Of a DNA stretch of 64,000 nt, positions 52,394 through 62,579 are shown piece by piece. Each line of letters begins with the position of its first letter. The first letter of the stretch is position 1. A model generated the notes under the pieces. The model had not been told where the DNA came from and searched no databases. It saw only the letters and a program-made list of their open reading frames with translations. Source of the DNA: Pedobacter deserti (GTDB lineage Bacteria > Bacteroidota > Bacteroidia > Sphingobacteriales > Sphingobacteriaceae); contig NZ_JAFMZQ010000001.1 of assembly GCF_024436415.1 (NCBI RefSeq), positions 558,001-622,000 of the forward strand. The letters are read 5' to 3'. Both the position numbers and the translations under genes were made by a program.

Positions 52394-53424
52394 AATGCCT
52401 TCCAGCCCTGTGCCTTTATATCATGCACCACGTTCGACTTCGAGATCAGCTTGCAGCCCGAGTTTTTATCTGTGATATGGCCAATGATACTGATATCCAC
52501 ATCGTGCTTAAGCTTTTCATAATCAGCCTGTTTAATAGTAAACAGGAGCTCATAGTCCTCACCTCCGCTTAGGGCACAAACCGTTGGGTCAAGACCGAGC
52601 TCACGCGCTGTCTCATAAGTCAGCGGATCAATCGGAAATTTTTCCTCATATAAATTACACCCCTTGTCAGATTGCTGACAAATATGCAATATCTCCGAGG
52701 CCAGACCGTCAGACACATCAATCATTGCAGTAGGTTTGATGCCCATTTGTGCTAAAAGATCAACAATATCCCGGCGCCCTTCCGGTTTCAGTTGTCTTTC
52801 GATAATATAATCCTTGCCTTCCAGATCAGGCTGAATATTCGGATTTTCTAAAAATATGAGTTTTTCCCTTTCCAGGATCTGAAGCCCTACGTACGCACCA
52901 CCAAGATCCCCGGAAACGCAAATAAGATCCCCTTCCTCCGCACCGTTTCTATACGTAACAGCCTCTTTTTCCGCGTAACCTATACTTGTAACACTAATCA
53001 CAAGCCCTTGTTTGCTTGCCGACGTGTCCCCGCCGATAAGATCAATATTAAACTTGTTGCATGCCAGTTCTATACCCTTATAAATTTCCTCTACTGCTTC
53101 CAGCGGAAATTTGCTCGATAAACCAATAGAAACAGTAACCTGGGTAGCCATACCGTTCATCGCATAAATATCGCTCAGGTTGACCTGTACAGCCTTATAT
53201 CCCAAATGCATCAGTGGTACGTATGCCAGGTCAAAATGAATCCCTTCCAGCAGAAGATCCGTCGATATCAGCACCTCTTTATCTTTAAAGTTCAACACCG
53301 CTGCATCGTCTCCAACACCCTTAACACTCGTTTCATGCCTGATCTTAAAGTTCTCCGTCAGGTGCCTGATCAATCCAAACTCACCCAAATTCGCTATATC
53401 CGTACGTTCCTTGTTTTCAAACAT
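52390..53424 (-). CDS. thiL: Thiamine-monophosphate kinase
   Basis: Phosphorylates thiamine-P to thiamine-PP; 344 aa. GVGDDAAVL, STDLLLEGIHFDL, LGYKAVQVNLSDIYAMNG, LIGGDTSAS, and DVSDGLASEILHI are the PurM-fold ATP/metal motifs; LSGGEDYELLFT is the C-terminal signature. Preceded by nadA with a 15-bp gap, so both cofactor genes are probably one unit. Confidence 0.95.
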   Translation of the reverse strand: MFENKERTDIANLGEFGLIRHLTENFKIRHETSVKGVGDDAAVLNFKDKEVLISTDLLLEGIHFDLAYVPLMHLGYKAVQVNLSDIYAMNGMATQVTVSIGLSSKFPLEAVEEIYKGIELACNKFNIDLIGGDTSASKQGLVISVTSIGYAEKEAVTYRNGAEEGDLICVSGDLGGAYVGLQILEREKLIFLENPNIQPDLEGKDYIIERQLKPEGRRDIVDLLAQMGIKPTAMIDVSDGLASEILHICQQSDKGCNLYEEKFPIDPLTYETARELGLDPTVCALSGGEDYELLFTIKQADYEKLKHDVDISIIGHITDKNSGCKLISKSNVVHDIKAQGWKAF

Positions 53425-53439
53425 GATCTCTAAATTTCT

Positions 53440-54432
53440 TTACAATCCTAAACTTGCTGAAATCTCCAGCATTCTCTCGATGGGCTTTCTGGCCTGTACA
53501 ATGATATCCGCCGGTACCGTTACCTCTGGTAAGCCATTTTTCATACACAAATACAGTTTCTCAAGCGTATTGCGCTTCATATACGGACAATCATTACAGG
53601 CACAGCTATTGTTTGGCGGAGCTGGTATAAAGGTTTTGCCAGGATTTGCCTTTTCCATCTGATGGATAATGCCGCTTTCCGTTGCTACAATGAATTCGTC
53701 AGCCTCGCTCGTCATCGTATACTTCAGCAAACCGGTTGTAGATCCTATAAAATCGGCCATCTGCAATACAGCTTCCTCACACTCCGGATGGGCCAGAAAC
53801 TTCGCGTTCGGATGACGCTCTTTCAGACGCGTAATCTTCTCCCTCGAAAAGATCTCATGCACCATACAGGCACCGTTCCACAGGACCAGATCACGGCCGG
53901 TCTTCTTAGCCACCCATGCCCCAAGGTTACGGTCGGGTCCAAATATGATCTTGGTATCCTTTGGTAAACTTTCTACAATCTGCACCGCGTTGGTGGAAGT
54001 ACACACAATATCACTCAAAGCCTTTAACTCAGCTGTACAGTTCACATAAGTGATCACCACATGGTCAGGATGCCGCTCCTTAAATTTCTTAAACAAATGC
54101 GGCGGACAGCTGTCTGCAAGAGAGCAGCCGGCCTTCAGATCAGGCAAAAGCACCTTCTTATCCGGGGATAGGATCTTCGCAGTTTCGGCCATAAAATGTA
54201 CACCTGCAAAAACAATAACGTCGGCCTCTGTCTTTGCGGCTTCCTGAGAGAGTCCTAAACTATCACCAATATAATCTGCAATATCCTGTATATCAGGTTC
54301 CTGATAATAGTGTGCCAGTATGATGGCATTCTTTTCCTTTTTTAACTTCTCAATCTCATCGAAAAGGTCGAGCGACGGATCAATAGTTTCGTCTACAAAA
54401 CCCTTCCTGTTTAATTCTGCTGTAATATCCAT
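53440..54432 (-). CDS. nadA: Quinolinate synthase
   Basis: 4Fe-4S enzyme that condenses iminoaspartate with dihydroxyacetone phosphate to quinolinate; 330 aa. [21 protein letters not shown] binds substrate. Cluster cysteines appear in [19 protein letters not shown] and [12 protein letters not shown]. Its partner nadB is divergent, 455 bp away. A -7-like TATCTTTA lies on the minus strand at 54472-54479. Confidence 0.96.
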   Translation of the reverse strand: MDITAELNRKGFVDETIDPSLDLFDEIEKLKKEKNAIILAHYYQEPDIQDIADYIGDSLGLSQEAAKTEADVIVFAGVHFMAETAKILSPDKKVLLPDLKAGCSLADSCPPHLFKKFKERHPDHVVITYVNCTAELKALSDIVCTSTNAVQIVESLPKDTKIIFGPDRNLGAWVAKKTGRDLVLWNGACMVHEIFSREKITRLKERHPNAKFLAHPECEEAVLQMADFIGSTTGLLKYTMTSEADEFIVATESGIIHQMEKANPGKTFIPAPPNNSCACNDCPYMKRNTLEKLYLCMKNGLPEVTVPADIIVQARKPIERMLEISASLGL

Positions 54433-54565
54433 ATTCGTCAGACGGTATACATCTCGGCTTTTTTTTCTTCGTAAAGATACGGAGCTTTCAACGCTTCAAT
54501 AAAATATAATGATTTAATATAAATAGATTTTTAAGGTTTATTAGGGTGTTGGTAATGTGAAAAAA

Positions 54566-54573
54566 TACTTTTG
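54566..54573 (+). promoter_or_regulatory. TAnnTTTG box far upstream of nadB
   Basis: TACTTTTG matches consensus but would give a leader of about 310 nt before nadB, or start a separate short RNA. Confidence 0.35.
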
Positions 54574-54596
54574 TTTTAATATTGAATGTCGAGTTA

Positions 54597-54611
54597 TTAG
54601 TAATTTACTAA
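54597..54611. repeat. 15-bp palindrome in the nadA-nadB spacer
   Basis: TTAGTAA and TTACTAA around one T. A third copy of the heptamer is at 54722-54728. Candidate binding site for a NAD-pathway regulator; inference only. Confidence 0.45.
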
Positions 54612-54887
54612 CATTTTATTTGCATGTAATCGCATTTTCAAGACTGATTTACAAAGCTATACCATTACTCTTTAAAACTTATCAATACGTTTTTGTGAAG
54701 TTTTTAGGACACGCTGAAACGTTAGTAAACCATGCAAAGTTGATCAAAAATAACTTAAAATATTGCGCATAATTGTCATTTTAGCTTAGCTTTAAACAAT
54801 CAAATTTTTTTGTTCAGATAATATATACAATCAACTAACAGCTGTTTCAATGTTGTTAACATTGCACCGGATTTAAGATAATTTTTA

Positions 54888-56474
54888 ATGAGAAAAGTCG
54901 ATTTTTTAGTCATTGGATCAGGTATAGCAGGATTGAGTTTTGCACTCAAAGCAGCCAGGCACGGCAAAGTTCTTATTGTAACCAAATCCAATGAAGATGA
55001 GTCGAATACCAAGTATGCACAGGGTGGTGTAGCTGTAGTTGTCGACAAAGATGATTCTTTTGAAAAGCATATTGAAGACACCCTGATCGCAGGCGATGGA
55101 TTGTGTGATCCGAGGATTGTTGAGATCGTGGTCAAAGAAGGTCCGCAACGCATCAATGAGATCATAGAATACGGTATAAATTTCGACAAGGACGCCCTTG
55201 GCGTATATGATTTGGCCAAGGAAGGTGGTCATTCTGAGCACCGTGTGTTGCATTACAAAGACGTTACCGGGTACGAGATTGAAAGCGTCTTGCTAAGGCA
55301 GATTCACCAGAATGAGAATATAGAGATATTAACACATTACTTCTGTCTGGAGCTGATTACACAGCATCACCTCGGTGAACATGTGGATAAACGTACCGGA
55401 GATATTAACTGTTACGGCATATATGCTTTTAATACAGAGCTTAACGATGTGGAAAAGATATTAGCAAACGTCACCGTAATGGCATCGGGAGGCGCGGGGC
55501 ATATCTATTCAAGTACAACTAACCCGGTCATTGCCACTGGGGATGGAATGGCTATGGTATACAGAGCCAAGGGCAAGGTGAGGAATATGGAGTTTATACA
55601 ATTCCACCCTACAGCTTTATATAATCCAGGCGAGTATCCTGCTTTTCTGATCTCAGAAGCAGTACGGGGCTTTGGTGGTGTCTTGCGGCGTAAGAATGGT
55701 GAAGAGTTTATGTACGAGTATGATTCCAGGGGTTCGCTTGCACCCCGCGATATCGTAGCACGGGCTATCGACGCTGAAATGAAGAAATCCGGGGAAGATT
55801 TTGTATACCTGGATATCAGGCACAGGAGTCAGGCCGATATTCTTTCCCATTTCCCTAATATCTATGCGAAGTGCCTTTCTATTGGCATAGATATGACTAA
55901 GGACCTCATCCCGGTAACGCCGGCCGCCCATTATATGTGCGGAGGTATTTTGGTCGATGAGTATGGGAGGTCGAGTATTAACAATCTTTATGCATGCGGG
56001 GAGTGTTCTTCGACCGGGCTTCACGGTGCCAACCGGTTGGCGTCCAATTCCTTACTTGAAGCGCCTGTGTTTGCGCACAGGATTTACGAGCATGCGGTGG
56101 CCAACTATAAGAACAACCATATTCCAGATCATATTCCAGAGTGGAACGATCAGGGCGTAGTGCAGTCAAATGAAGATATTCTTGTTACCCATAATCTTCG
56201 TGAAACCCAGAAGCTTATGAGCGATTATGTAGGTATAGTGCGGTCAGATTTCCGTCTCGACAGGGCGCTCCGGCGACTTTATCTGCTGCATCAGGAAACA
56301 GAGGATTTTTACAAGGCCAACAAAGTTTCTGTCAAGCTCTGTGAACTACGAAATGTTATCCAGGTTGCTTATATGGTCATTAAAGCCGCCATGTCCCGTA
56401 AGGAGAGCAGAGGGCTTCATTACACCACAGATTATCCTCAACACTCCGGCCAGCTTACCGATACGATTTTTTGA
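54888..56474 (+). CDS. nadB: L-aspartate oxidase
   Basis: FAD enzyme that oxidises aspartate to iminoaspartate for NadA; 528 aa. FAD motif GSGIAGLSFALKAA, GGVAVVVDKDDSFE, KEGGHSEHRVLHYKD, FIQFHPTALY, ARAIDAEM and GECSSTGLHGANRLASNSLLE are all present. A gamma carbonic anhydrase gene follows after 2 bp. Confidence 0.97.
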   Translation: MRKVDFLVIGSGIAGLSFALKAARHGKVLIVTKSNEDESNTKYAQGGVAVVVDKDDSFEKHIEDTLIAGDGLCDPRIVEIVVKEGPQRINEIIEYGINFDKDALGVYDLAKEGGHSEHRVLHYKDVTGYEIESVLLRQIHQNENIEILTHYFCLELITQHHLGEHVDKRTGDINCYGIYAFNTELNDVEKILANVTVMASGGAGHIYSSTTNPVIATGDGMAMVYRAKGKVRNMEFIQFHPTALYNPGEYPAFLISEAVRGFGGVLRRKNGEEFMYEYDSRGSLAPRDIVARAIDAEMKKSGEDFVYLDIRHRSQADILSHFPNIYAKCLSIGIDMTKDLIPVTPAAHYMCGGILVDEYGRSSINNLYACGECSSTGLHGANRLASNSLLEAPVFAHRIYEHAVANYKNNHIPDHIPEWNDQGVVQSNEDILVTHNLRETQKLMSDYVGIVRSDFRLDRALRRLYLLHQETEDFYKANKVSVKLCELRNVIQVAYMVIKAAMSRKESRGLHYTTDYPQHSGQLTDTIF

Positions 56475-56476
56475 TT

Positions 56477-56983
56477 ATGACAATATTACCAGTTAAAGGG
56501 ATCGCTCCTAAATGGGGTTCCGATTGTTTCATTGCCCCGAATGCTACTATAGTAGGAGAGGTTGTCATGGGAAATAATTGTTCTGTTTGGTTCAATGCGG
56601 TGATCAGGGGCGATGTAAACAGTATTACCATCGGCAACGAAACCAATATACAGGATGGCGCCGTGATACACGCTACCTACCTTAAAGCCGCTACAAGCAT
56701 TGGAAATCGCGTGTCTGTCGGACATAACGCCATCGTCCATGGCTGCACCTTGCACGACAATATCCTGATAGGTATGGGCGCAATAGTGATGGATCATGCT
56801 GTGGTCGAACCATACACGATTATCGCAGCTGGGAGCGTAGTACTGGAAGGGACGCACTGCGAAGGAGGATACATTTATGCAGGGACCCCTGCAAAAAAAA
56901 TAAAGCCCATTACCGAAGAGCAAAGGGCTTTATTGAATAGATTGCCGGACAACTATATCATGTACTCCAGTTGGTTTAGTTAA
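56477..56983 (+). CDS. Gamma-class carbonic anhydrase-like protein
   Basis: Left-handed beta-helix trimer protein, 168 aa from the ATG at 56477. Hexapeptide repeats (IVGEVVMGNNCSVWFN, ITIGNETNIQDGAVIH) and the three zinc His residues H65, H83 and H88 (VGHNAIVHGC) are present. True carbonic anhydrase activity varies in this group. Cotranscribed with nadB; its stop abuts the convergent lipoprotein gene. Confidence 0.9.
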   Translation: MTILPVKGIAPKWGSDCFIAPNATIVGEVVMGNNCSVWFNAVIRGDVNSITIGNETNIQDGAVIHATYLKAATSIGNRVSVGHNAIVHGCTLHDNILIGMGAIVMDHAVVEPYTIIAAGSVVLEGTHCEGGYIYAGTPAKKIKPITEEQRALLNRLPDNYIMYSSWFS

Positions 56984-58606
56984 TTATTCCTTAGGAATCG
57001 TTATCACTTCATTTCTTTCCCATAAAGGTCTGATGGAAAGTTCCTTAGGTTCATTCCATATTTTTTCCGGCTGACGCCTCTGCGGCACGTTCCCGGTATC
57101 CCATACACCATTTTTGTTGGTGTCATATACAATACGGATAAAGTATTTTCCACCCTTATAATTGGCATAACTCACCGAGGTGTCTTGCCTTACAACGAGA
57201 GAATTGATCACTCTTTTTTGCTCATCTACGATCTCCAGAATATATTGTTTGTCGGGCTCTGGTGTTTTGATCTGGACTTTTAAAGTCCCGTATTCATCCT
57301 TGCTGATCAACCGGAAACTCTTGTCAAATATCTTATTGTTGGTATTAAACAATCCTGTAAAAGCGCTGTCGGCGAAATTCAAGTCATATTGCCGCTTTTG
57401 CTTCCAGGGATATATAACATAATACGACAGGAAGTCGGCAGAATCTTTTTGTATGCTCAATCCCGATACTTCTGAGGAATCTTCCAAAAGGGTGATCTTT
57501 GAGACATCAGCCTTTTCAATAGGAAGATTAAAAGACAGTTTCAAGCGCTTATTGGGATTAAGCAAGCCGCCTTCCAGGTTGTCTGTTGTTACCAGTGTCC
57601 TGGTATACTTCTCGTTTTTACCTTTATTGAAAGTGGTTGTTTGCAGTAGCTTTCCCTGATCCTTAATGCTTATTTTTGTGGAATCAAAACTCATGTCCGT
57701 CAGCCAGATTTTTAAGGAATCTTTAGCATTATTGAAGCGTATTTTTTTGCTGACATCGAGCGCCGGGGGATCCAGCACAACGATTTCCGGTTGTTTCAAT
57801 TTCTGATTGAAAATCATGGATATGCTGCCATCGTTATGTATGCGCTTGTCGACGATGCGAAATTGCGTAGCGTCCTCCCTGAACAGATTAAGATTTATAT
57901 CCGTCAGGTTACCCTCTAATTTGATCGAGTCCTTAAGAAACGCGATATCATCAACATTCTCCTGATAGATTTTGTCGCCGTTTTTCTCCTTAAGGGCATA
58001 GATCCGGTACGTATCTTCCCTTAAATTGTTCAGGCTGTAGTTTCCGCTGCTGTCCGTATACGTATAAATGGAGGGCCGCCGCTTCCCAAGTAAGGTATCG
58101 CGGTTTATCGGCAGCAGGAATACCAGCGCATCTAGTTCGGGCAAGCCAGTCTGCGTACTGCTCACCTTTCCTTTAATGCTTAAAGAATCAAGTTTATCGC
58201 CCGTGGCAAAGACGTAGGTAAGATTTTTTGCAGCGTTGCCTTCGTTCACGTCAGCGATGGCCTGACCGAAATTGAGTGTGTAGGTTGTATTTGCTTCGAG
58301 CGCTGAGTCAGCAAATACCACATGCAAAGATTTTTGTTTTCTTTTCAGGGTAGGCGCGACGTTCATTTCCGGCGATACTGAGAATTCCTTGAACTCATTC
58401 TGAATCTTAAAGTATTCATCAAATTCAATGATGACTTCCTTCGATTTGAAATTTACGGTCTTATCTTCGGGCAGCATCCGTACAACTTTAGGCGGCGTCT
58501 CATCTCTGGGGCCACCTTGGGGCTGCTGAATACTCGCGCAACTGTACATCAGTCCAACGCCCATGCACGTGATCATGGTTTTAAACAGAATCTCTGAATT
58601 TCGCAT
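56984..58606 (-). CDS. Ig-like-domain lipoprotein, 540 aa
   Basis: Bacteroidota lipoprotein with lipobox MYSC (Cys23) after a short hydrophobic stretch, then QQPQGGPRDETPPKVVRMLPED, the start of an Ig-like (Big_5-type) domain. Residues about 165-225 look like a carboxypeptidase-regulatory-like sandwich (YTYTDSSGNYSLNNLREDTYRIYALKEKNGD). It ends with a beta-rich region and a calcium-loop-like YDTNKNGVWDTGN. Outer membrane or periplasmic location likely; function unknown. Confidence 0.82.
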   Translation of the reverse strand: MRNSEILFKTMITCMGVGLMYSCASIQQPQGGPRDETPPKVVRMLPEDKTVNFKSKEVIIEFDEYFKIQNEFKEFSVSPEMNVAPTLKRKQKSLHVVFADSALEANTTYTLNFGQAIADVNEGNAAKNLTYVFATGDKLDSLSIKGKVSSTQTGLPELDALVFLLPINRDTLLGKRRPSIYTYTDSSGNYSLNNLREDTYRIYALKEKNGDKIYQENVDDIAFLKDSIKLEGNLTDINLNLFREDATQFRIVDKRIHNDGSISMIFNQKLKQPEIVVLDPPALDVSKKIRFNNAKDSLKIWLTDMSFDSTKISIKDQGKLLQTTTFNKGKNEKYTRTLVTTDNLEGGLLNPNKRLKLSFNLPIEKADVSKITLLEDSSEVSGLSIQKDSADFLSYYVIYPWKQKRQYDLNFADSAFTGLFNTNNKIFDKSFRLISKDEYGTLKVQIKTPEPDKQYILEIVDEQKRVINSLVVRQDTSVSYANYKGGKYFIRIVYDTNKNGVWDTGNVPQRRQPEKIWNEPKELSIRPLWERNEVITIPKE

Positions 58607-58749
58607 TTTAAGGCCTTATAATCAATTATATCTTCTTTATGATAAATATGTCTCCGATTTCTAAATAATGTCTTAAATCGCTTAAAAATCGTTCATTTAA
58701 AATTAGCGCTGTTTGTATCATATCTAGTTGATAATCAATGCGATATGTT

Positions 58750-60612
58750 CTATTTTGTGATATGCACCATCAAAACAGATATATCTGAGGGCGAAACGCC
58801 TGAAATTCTTGAAGCCTGGCCCAAAGTACGGGGCTTAATCTTCAAAAGTTTTTCCCTGGCTTCTTTTGACAGCGATACGAGCTTTGTATAGTCAAAGTCG
58901 GGGTTAATGTCTTTATCTTCCATCTTCTGCATTTTATCGACTATTTCCTGCTCCTTCTGAAAGTAGCTTTCATATTTGATCTTGATCTCAGCCTGCTGAA
59001 TGGTCTCTTCAGAATACTTTGATAAATACTCGTCTAACCCGGGATGTGCTTTCCTCAGTGCGTTAATGTCAAGTTGTGGCCGGGTTAGTAAGTTAAAGAG
59101 CTTAACGTTCTGTGTCAGGGGACTGGTATTCATCTGCTCCAGCAAAGCGTTTATGTCATTGCGCGCTACCGACTGCGCTTTAGTGAATGCGACGATGTCA
59201 TCGGAGTCAGAAATCTTGGCATTCACGCGATCCATGCGCTCATCATCAATTAGCCCCAGCTTATAGCCTATTGGCGACAAGCGAATATCAGCATTGTCCT
59301 GGCGTAAAAGCAAGCGGTGTTCTGCCCGTGACGTAAACATGCGGTAAGGTTCCTCCGTGCCTTTGGTAACCAGGTCGTCGATGAGTACACCTATGTAAGA
59401 TTCAGAGCGCTTCATAATCAATTCATGCGCATCGTTAATTTTCAGATGTGCGTTTATTCCTGCAATGAAACCCTGGCTCGCTGCTTCTTCATAACCGGTG
59501 GTACCGTTAATCTGTCCTGCGAAAAACAGATTGCTGATCAATTTAGTCTCCAGTGTTAAATCCAATTGGGTAGGAGGGAAGTAGTCGTACTCAATCGCAT
59601 AGCCTGGCCTAAACATCTTTGCATTTTCAAAACCCGGTATCTGGGTGAGCGCTTTGTACTGCACATCTTCAGGTAAGGATGTAGAAAAACCGTTGACATA
59701 AATTTCGCAGGTATTCCAGCCTTCCGGCTCAACGAAAATCTGGTGCCTGTCGCGCTCTGCAAAGCGGTTTATTTTATCTTCTATGGACGGGCAATAACGG
59801 GGACCTAATCCTTTAATCCGTCCGGTAAACATTGGGGATTTTTCAAAACCTTCTTTGAGTGTTTCGTGAACCCGGCTGTTTGTATAGGTGATCCAGCAAC
59901 AGCGTTGCTCGGTCGATCGCGGTATATCGAGATATGAGAATTTTCCAGGATTTTCATCTCCCCACTGCTCCTCCATCACGGTGTAGTTTAGCGAGCGACC
60001 ATCGATTCTTGGAGGTGTACCGGTCTTCATCCGGCCTGCTTCAAAGCCGAGCTCGGTGAGCTGTTCAGTAAGCCCGGTTGCGGCTTTCTCACCTGTTCTT
60101 CCTCCGCCAAATTTCTTCTCTCCGATGTGAATCTTTCCATTCAAAAATGTACCGTTTGTAAGCACCACGGCCTTTCCGTATATCTCACTTCCGATGGAAG
60201 TTTTTACGCCTATAACAGTATTGTTTTTAACGATTAGAGAGGATACCATATCCTGCCAGAAGTCGACATTTGGCGTCCGTTCCAGTGCAAGCCGCCACTC
60301 TTCAGCAAAGCGCTTACGGTCGTTCTGGCTCCTTGGACTCCACATTGCCGGACCTTTAGAAAGGTTGAGCATGCGAAACTGGAGCGTCGTTTTGTCGCTA
60401 ATGATGCCAGAATAGCCTCCCATAGCATCAATCTCCCGCACAATCTGACCTTTGGCTACGCCTCCCATAGCAGGGTTGCAGCTCATTTGAGCAATGGTTT
60501 CCATATTCATGGTAATGAGAAGCACAGACGAGCCCAAGTTTGCCGCTGCTGCCGCAGCTTCACAACCGGCGTGTCCGGCACCTACCACAATCACATCGTA
60601 TTCTTTAAACAT
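58750..60612 (-). CDS. mnmG: tRNA uridine-5-carboxymethylaminomethyl modification enzyme MnmG
   Basis: FAD enzyme that with MnmE modifies U34 of tRNAs; 620 aa. The dinucleotide motif is [12 protein letters not shown], with [34 protein letters not shown] and [16 protein letters not shown] as family signatures. The C-terminal domain ends [27 protein letters not shown]. It is often near the replication origin; here two parS-like sites lie directly upstream. No rsmG follows it. Confidence 0.97.
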   Translation of the reverse strand: MFKEYDVIVVGAGHAGCEAAAAAANLGSSVLLITMNMETIAQMSCNPAMGGVAKGQIVREIDAMGGYSGIISDKTTLQFRMLNLSKGPAMWSPRSQNDRKRFAEEWRLALERTPNVDFWQDMVSSLIVKNNTVIGVKTSIGSEIYGKAVVLTNGTFLNGKIHIGEKKFGGGRTGEKAATGLTEQLTELGFEAGRMKTGTPPRIDGRSLNYTVMEEQWGDENPGKFSYLDIPRSTEQRCCWITYTNSRVHETLKEGFEKSPMFTGRIKGLGPRYCPSIEDKINRFAERDRHQIFVEPEGWNTCEIYVNGFSTSLPEDVQYKALTQIPGFENAKMFRPGYAIEYDYFPPTQLDLTLETKLISNLFFAGQINGTTGYEEAASQGFIAGINAHLKINDAHELIMKRSESYIGVLIDDLVTKGTEEPYRMFTSRAEHRLLLRQDNADIRLSPIGYKLGLIDDERMDRVNAKISDSDDIVAFTKAQSVARNDINALLEQMNTSPLTQNVKLFNLLTRPQLDINALRKAHPGLDEYLSKYSEETIQQAEIKIKYESYFQKEQEIVDKMQKMEDKDINPDFDYTKLVSLSKEAREKLLKIKPRTLGQASRISGVSPSDISVLMVHITK

Positions 60613-60627
60613 CCTTGTTTTATTATA

Positions 60628-60643
60628 AGTTCCACGTGGAACA
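60628..60643. promoter_or_regulatory. parS-like site 1 upstream of mnmG
   Basis: AGTTCCACGTGGAACA contains the perfect 14-bp palindrome GTTCCACGTGGAAC (60629-60642). It differs from the Bacillus parS consensus TGTTTCACGTGAAACA at three positions and shares the CACGTG core. Candidate ParB-binding centromere site. Confidence 0.75.
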
Positions 60644-60651
60644 GTGCTTTT

Positions 60652-60667
60652 TGTTTCACGTGGAACA
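60652..60667. promoter_or_regulatory. parS-like site 2 upstream of mnmG
   Basis: TGTTTCACGTGGAACA differs at one position from the Bacillus parS consensus. Its centre is 24 bp from site 1, so both face nearly the same side of the helix. Confidence 0.8.
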
Positions 60668-60680
60668 ACACAAAATTACA

Positions 60681-62540
60681 TTAAATATCGGATAGTTCTA
60701 TCCATCGTTCGGTAAGCGTGTCGAGCTCCTTTTTCAGGCGTTCGATGTCTTCCGATTTCTCTTTCAAGGCCATGTAATCGGCTGCATCGATCTGCGCTAA
60801 AAGCTGGGTAAGAGATGCAATCTGTGCTTCCCTGTCGGCTATACTTTTCTCTATATCGTTGAGCTCTTTTTCCTCTTTATAGGAGCGCTTCTTTTGTGGT
60901 GTCTGCGTTTCTTCCTTTACTTCAGCTTTTTTTACCAGTTCAGGTTTAGCTGTCGCCGCTTCCAAACTGTTGCGGTAATCAGAGTAATTTCCATTGTACA
61001 ATTTTACCTCCGCATTGCCTTCCAGGATAAACAGCTGATCGCTCATTTTATCCAGAAGATATCGGTCGTGCGACACCAGAATTAATACCCCTTGGAATGC
61101 TTCCAGGAATTCCTCCAGCACGTTCAGTGTATCAATGTCAAGATCGTTTGTCGGCTCATCCAGGATCAGGAAATTCGGATTTTGCATTAAGACCCGCATC
61201 AGGTGTAAGCGCTTTTTTTCACCGCCACTCAGTTTCTCAACCATCCCATGCTGCTTCTTCGGGGGGAAGAGAAATAAGGTAAGCAGCTGCGATGCGGAGA
61301 TCTGCTGGCCGTTCGCCATCTGTATATATTCTGCTTCCGACTTCACAACATCAATCACCCGGTCCTTATCATTAAAGCTCAGTCCGCCTTGTTTGTAATA
61401 ACCATAAACCGTAGTCTCGCCGACGCTAACCGTTCCCTGCTGCGGCTTCAGATCACCTGTAATGATATTAAGTAAGGTACTCTTGCCAGTCCCGTTTTTT
61501 CCGGCCAAACCAATCCGGTCGCCCTTCTTAAAGACATAAGAGAAGTCACGGAATATTTCCTTTCCTTCAAAGGCAATACCTACATGATCCAGCTCCAAAA
61601 TCTTACCGCCCTGTCTGGCCATCTTGATATTAAGCGTAATACTTTGATTATCAGATCTTTGTTTAGTTTTAGATTCCAAATCGTAGAAAGCATCTATTCT
61701 CGCCTGAGATTTCGTGGCCCTTGCCTGAGGCATACGGCGCATCCATTCCAATTCCTTTTTCAGGAGGTTCTTATTCTTCTGGAAAGTCGCCTCATCGGCA
61801 GCTTCACGCTCCGATTTTTTCTCTAAGAAATAAGCGTACTTCCCATTGTAGATATACATCTTTCCACGGTCCAGCTCCACGATGGTGTTGCATACATTAT
61901 CCAGAAAATACCTGTCGTGTGTCACAAGCAATACCGTCTTGTTTCCGGAGGTCAGCAATTTTTCCAGCCATTCAATCGTGTCTATATCCAGGTGGTTGGT
62001 CGGTTCGTCCAACACATAGATATCCGGATCTTCGATAAGCAGCTTAGACAAAGCCAGCCTCTTTTTCTGTCCGCCCGAAAGCGTAGAAATCTTCTGCTGA
62101 AGCTGCGTAATGCCCATACGGCTCAGGATCGTTTTGATCTCATGCTCGTATTCCCAGGCGTTATGCTCACTCAATTCTCCGTACAGGCGGTTCAGTTCAT
62201 TTTCATCGGGATGCTCCTGTTCAATCAGTTCCTCATATTCCCGGATCAACTGTTGCTGTTTGTTTTCCTGGGAAAATATAAAATCACTGATCGAATAACC
62301 GTCAGGGAAGGAGGGCTCCTGATCAAGGAATCCAATACGCACGCTTTTATTTTTAACGATCTTGCCCTCCAGGGGAAGAAAGCGTTCGGCAAGCAGTTTC
62401 AGCAAAGTACTTTTACCGGCACCGTTTATTCCGACCAGCGCAACGCGCTGTCCGGTTTGAATGCCCAGGGTCAGATTCTTAAAAAGCCATTCCTCATGAT
62501 AAGCATGGCCAAGGTTTTCAGCTGCAATTAGTGTACTCAA
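60681..62540 (-). CDS. uup: ABC-F family ATPase (Uup-like)
   Basis: Cytoplasmic tandem-ATPase of the ABC-F translation-factor family, 619 aa, with no membrane segment. First Walker A GINGAGKSTLLKLL, signature LSGGQKKRLALSKLL, Walker B VLDEPTNHLD. Second Walker A GKNGTGKSTLLN, signature LSGGEKKRLHLMRVL, LDEPTNDLD. The C-terminal coiled coil (about 565-619) marks the Uup subgroup. No ATG near the N-terminus; TTG at 62540 (MSTLIAAENLGHAY) is the likely start. Confidence 0.93.
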   Translation of the reverse strand: MSTLIAAENLGHAYHEEWLFKNLTLGIQTGQRVALVGINGAGKSTLLKLLAERFLPLEGKIVKNKSVRIGFLDQEPSFPDGYSISDFIFSQENKQQQLIREYEELIEQEHPDENELNRLYGELSEHNAWEYEHEIKTILSRMGITQLQQKISTLSGGQKKRLALSKLLIEDPDIYVLDEPTNHLDIDTIEWLEKLLTSGNKTVLLVTHDRYFLDNVCNTIVELDRGKMYIYNGKYAYFLEKKSEREAADEATFQKNKNLLKKELEWMRRMPQARATKSQARIDAFYDLESKTKQRSDNQSITLNIKMARQGGKILELDHVGIAFEGKEIFRDFSYVFKKGDRIGLAGKNGTGKSTLLNIITGDLKPQQGTVSVGETTVYGYYKQGGLSFNDKDRVIDVVKSEAEYIQMANGQQISASQLLTLFLFPPKKQHGMVEKLSGGEKKRLHLMRVLMQNPNFLILDEPTNDLDIDTLNVLEEFLEAFQGVLILVSHDRYLLDKMSDQLFILEGNAEVKLYNGNYSDYRNSLEAATAKPELVKKAEVKEETQTPQKKRSYKEEKELNDIEKSIADREAQIASLTQLLAQIDAADYMALKEKSEDIERLKKELDTLTERWIELSDI

Positions 62541-62579
62541 AGTGTATGATTAACGTATGTAATAGTCAGAAAATTACTG

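Larger units (their letters stand above)
54433..54887. other. 455-bp AT-rich spacer between nadA and nadB
   Basis: Very AT-rich. It holds a TAnnTTTG box on the plus strand (54566-54573), about 315 bp from nadB; a perfect palindrome TTAGTAA-T-TTACTAA (54597-54611); a further TTAGTAA copy (54722-54728); and a nadA -7-like element (54472-54479). An in-frame stretch of 71 codons from 54557 has no protein-like composition. It may hold a long nadB leader, a small RNA or operators; nothing known was recognised. Confidence 0.5.

Noticed and set aside
54557..54772. A 71-codon frame in the nadA-nadB spacer
   Set aside because: GTG start overlapping a promoter-like box, AT-driven composition rich in Phe/Leu/Ile, and no domain resemblance.
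58626..58721. A 31-codon minus-strand frame between mnmG and the Ig-like lipoprotein gene
   Set aside because: Peptide looks protein-like (MIQTALILNERFLSDL start), but a frame this short is expected by chance in AT-rich DNA and no promoter or family supports it.
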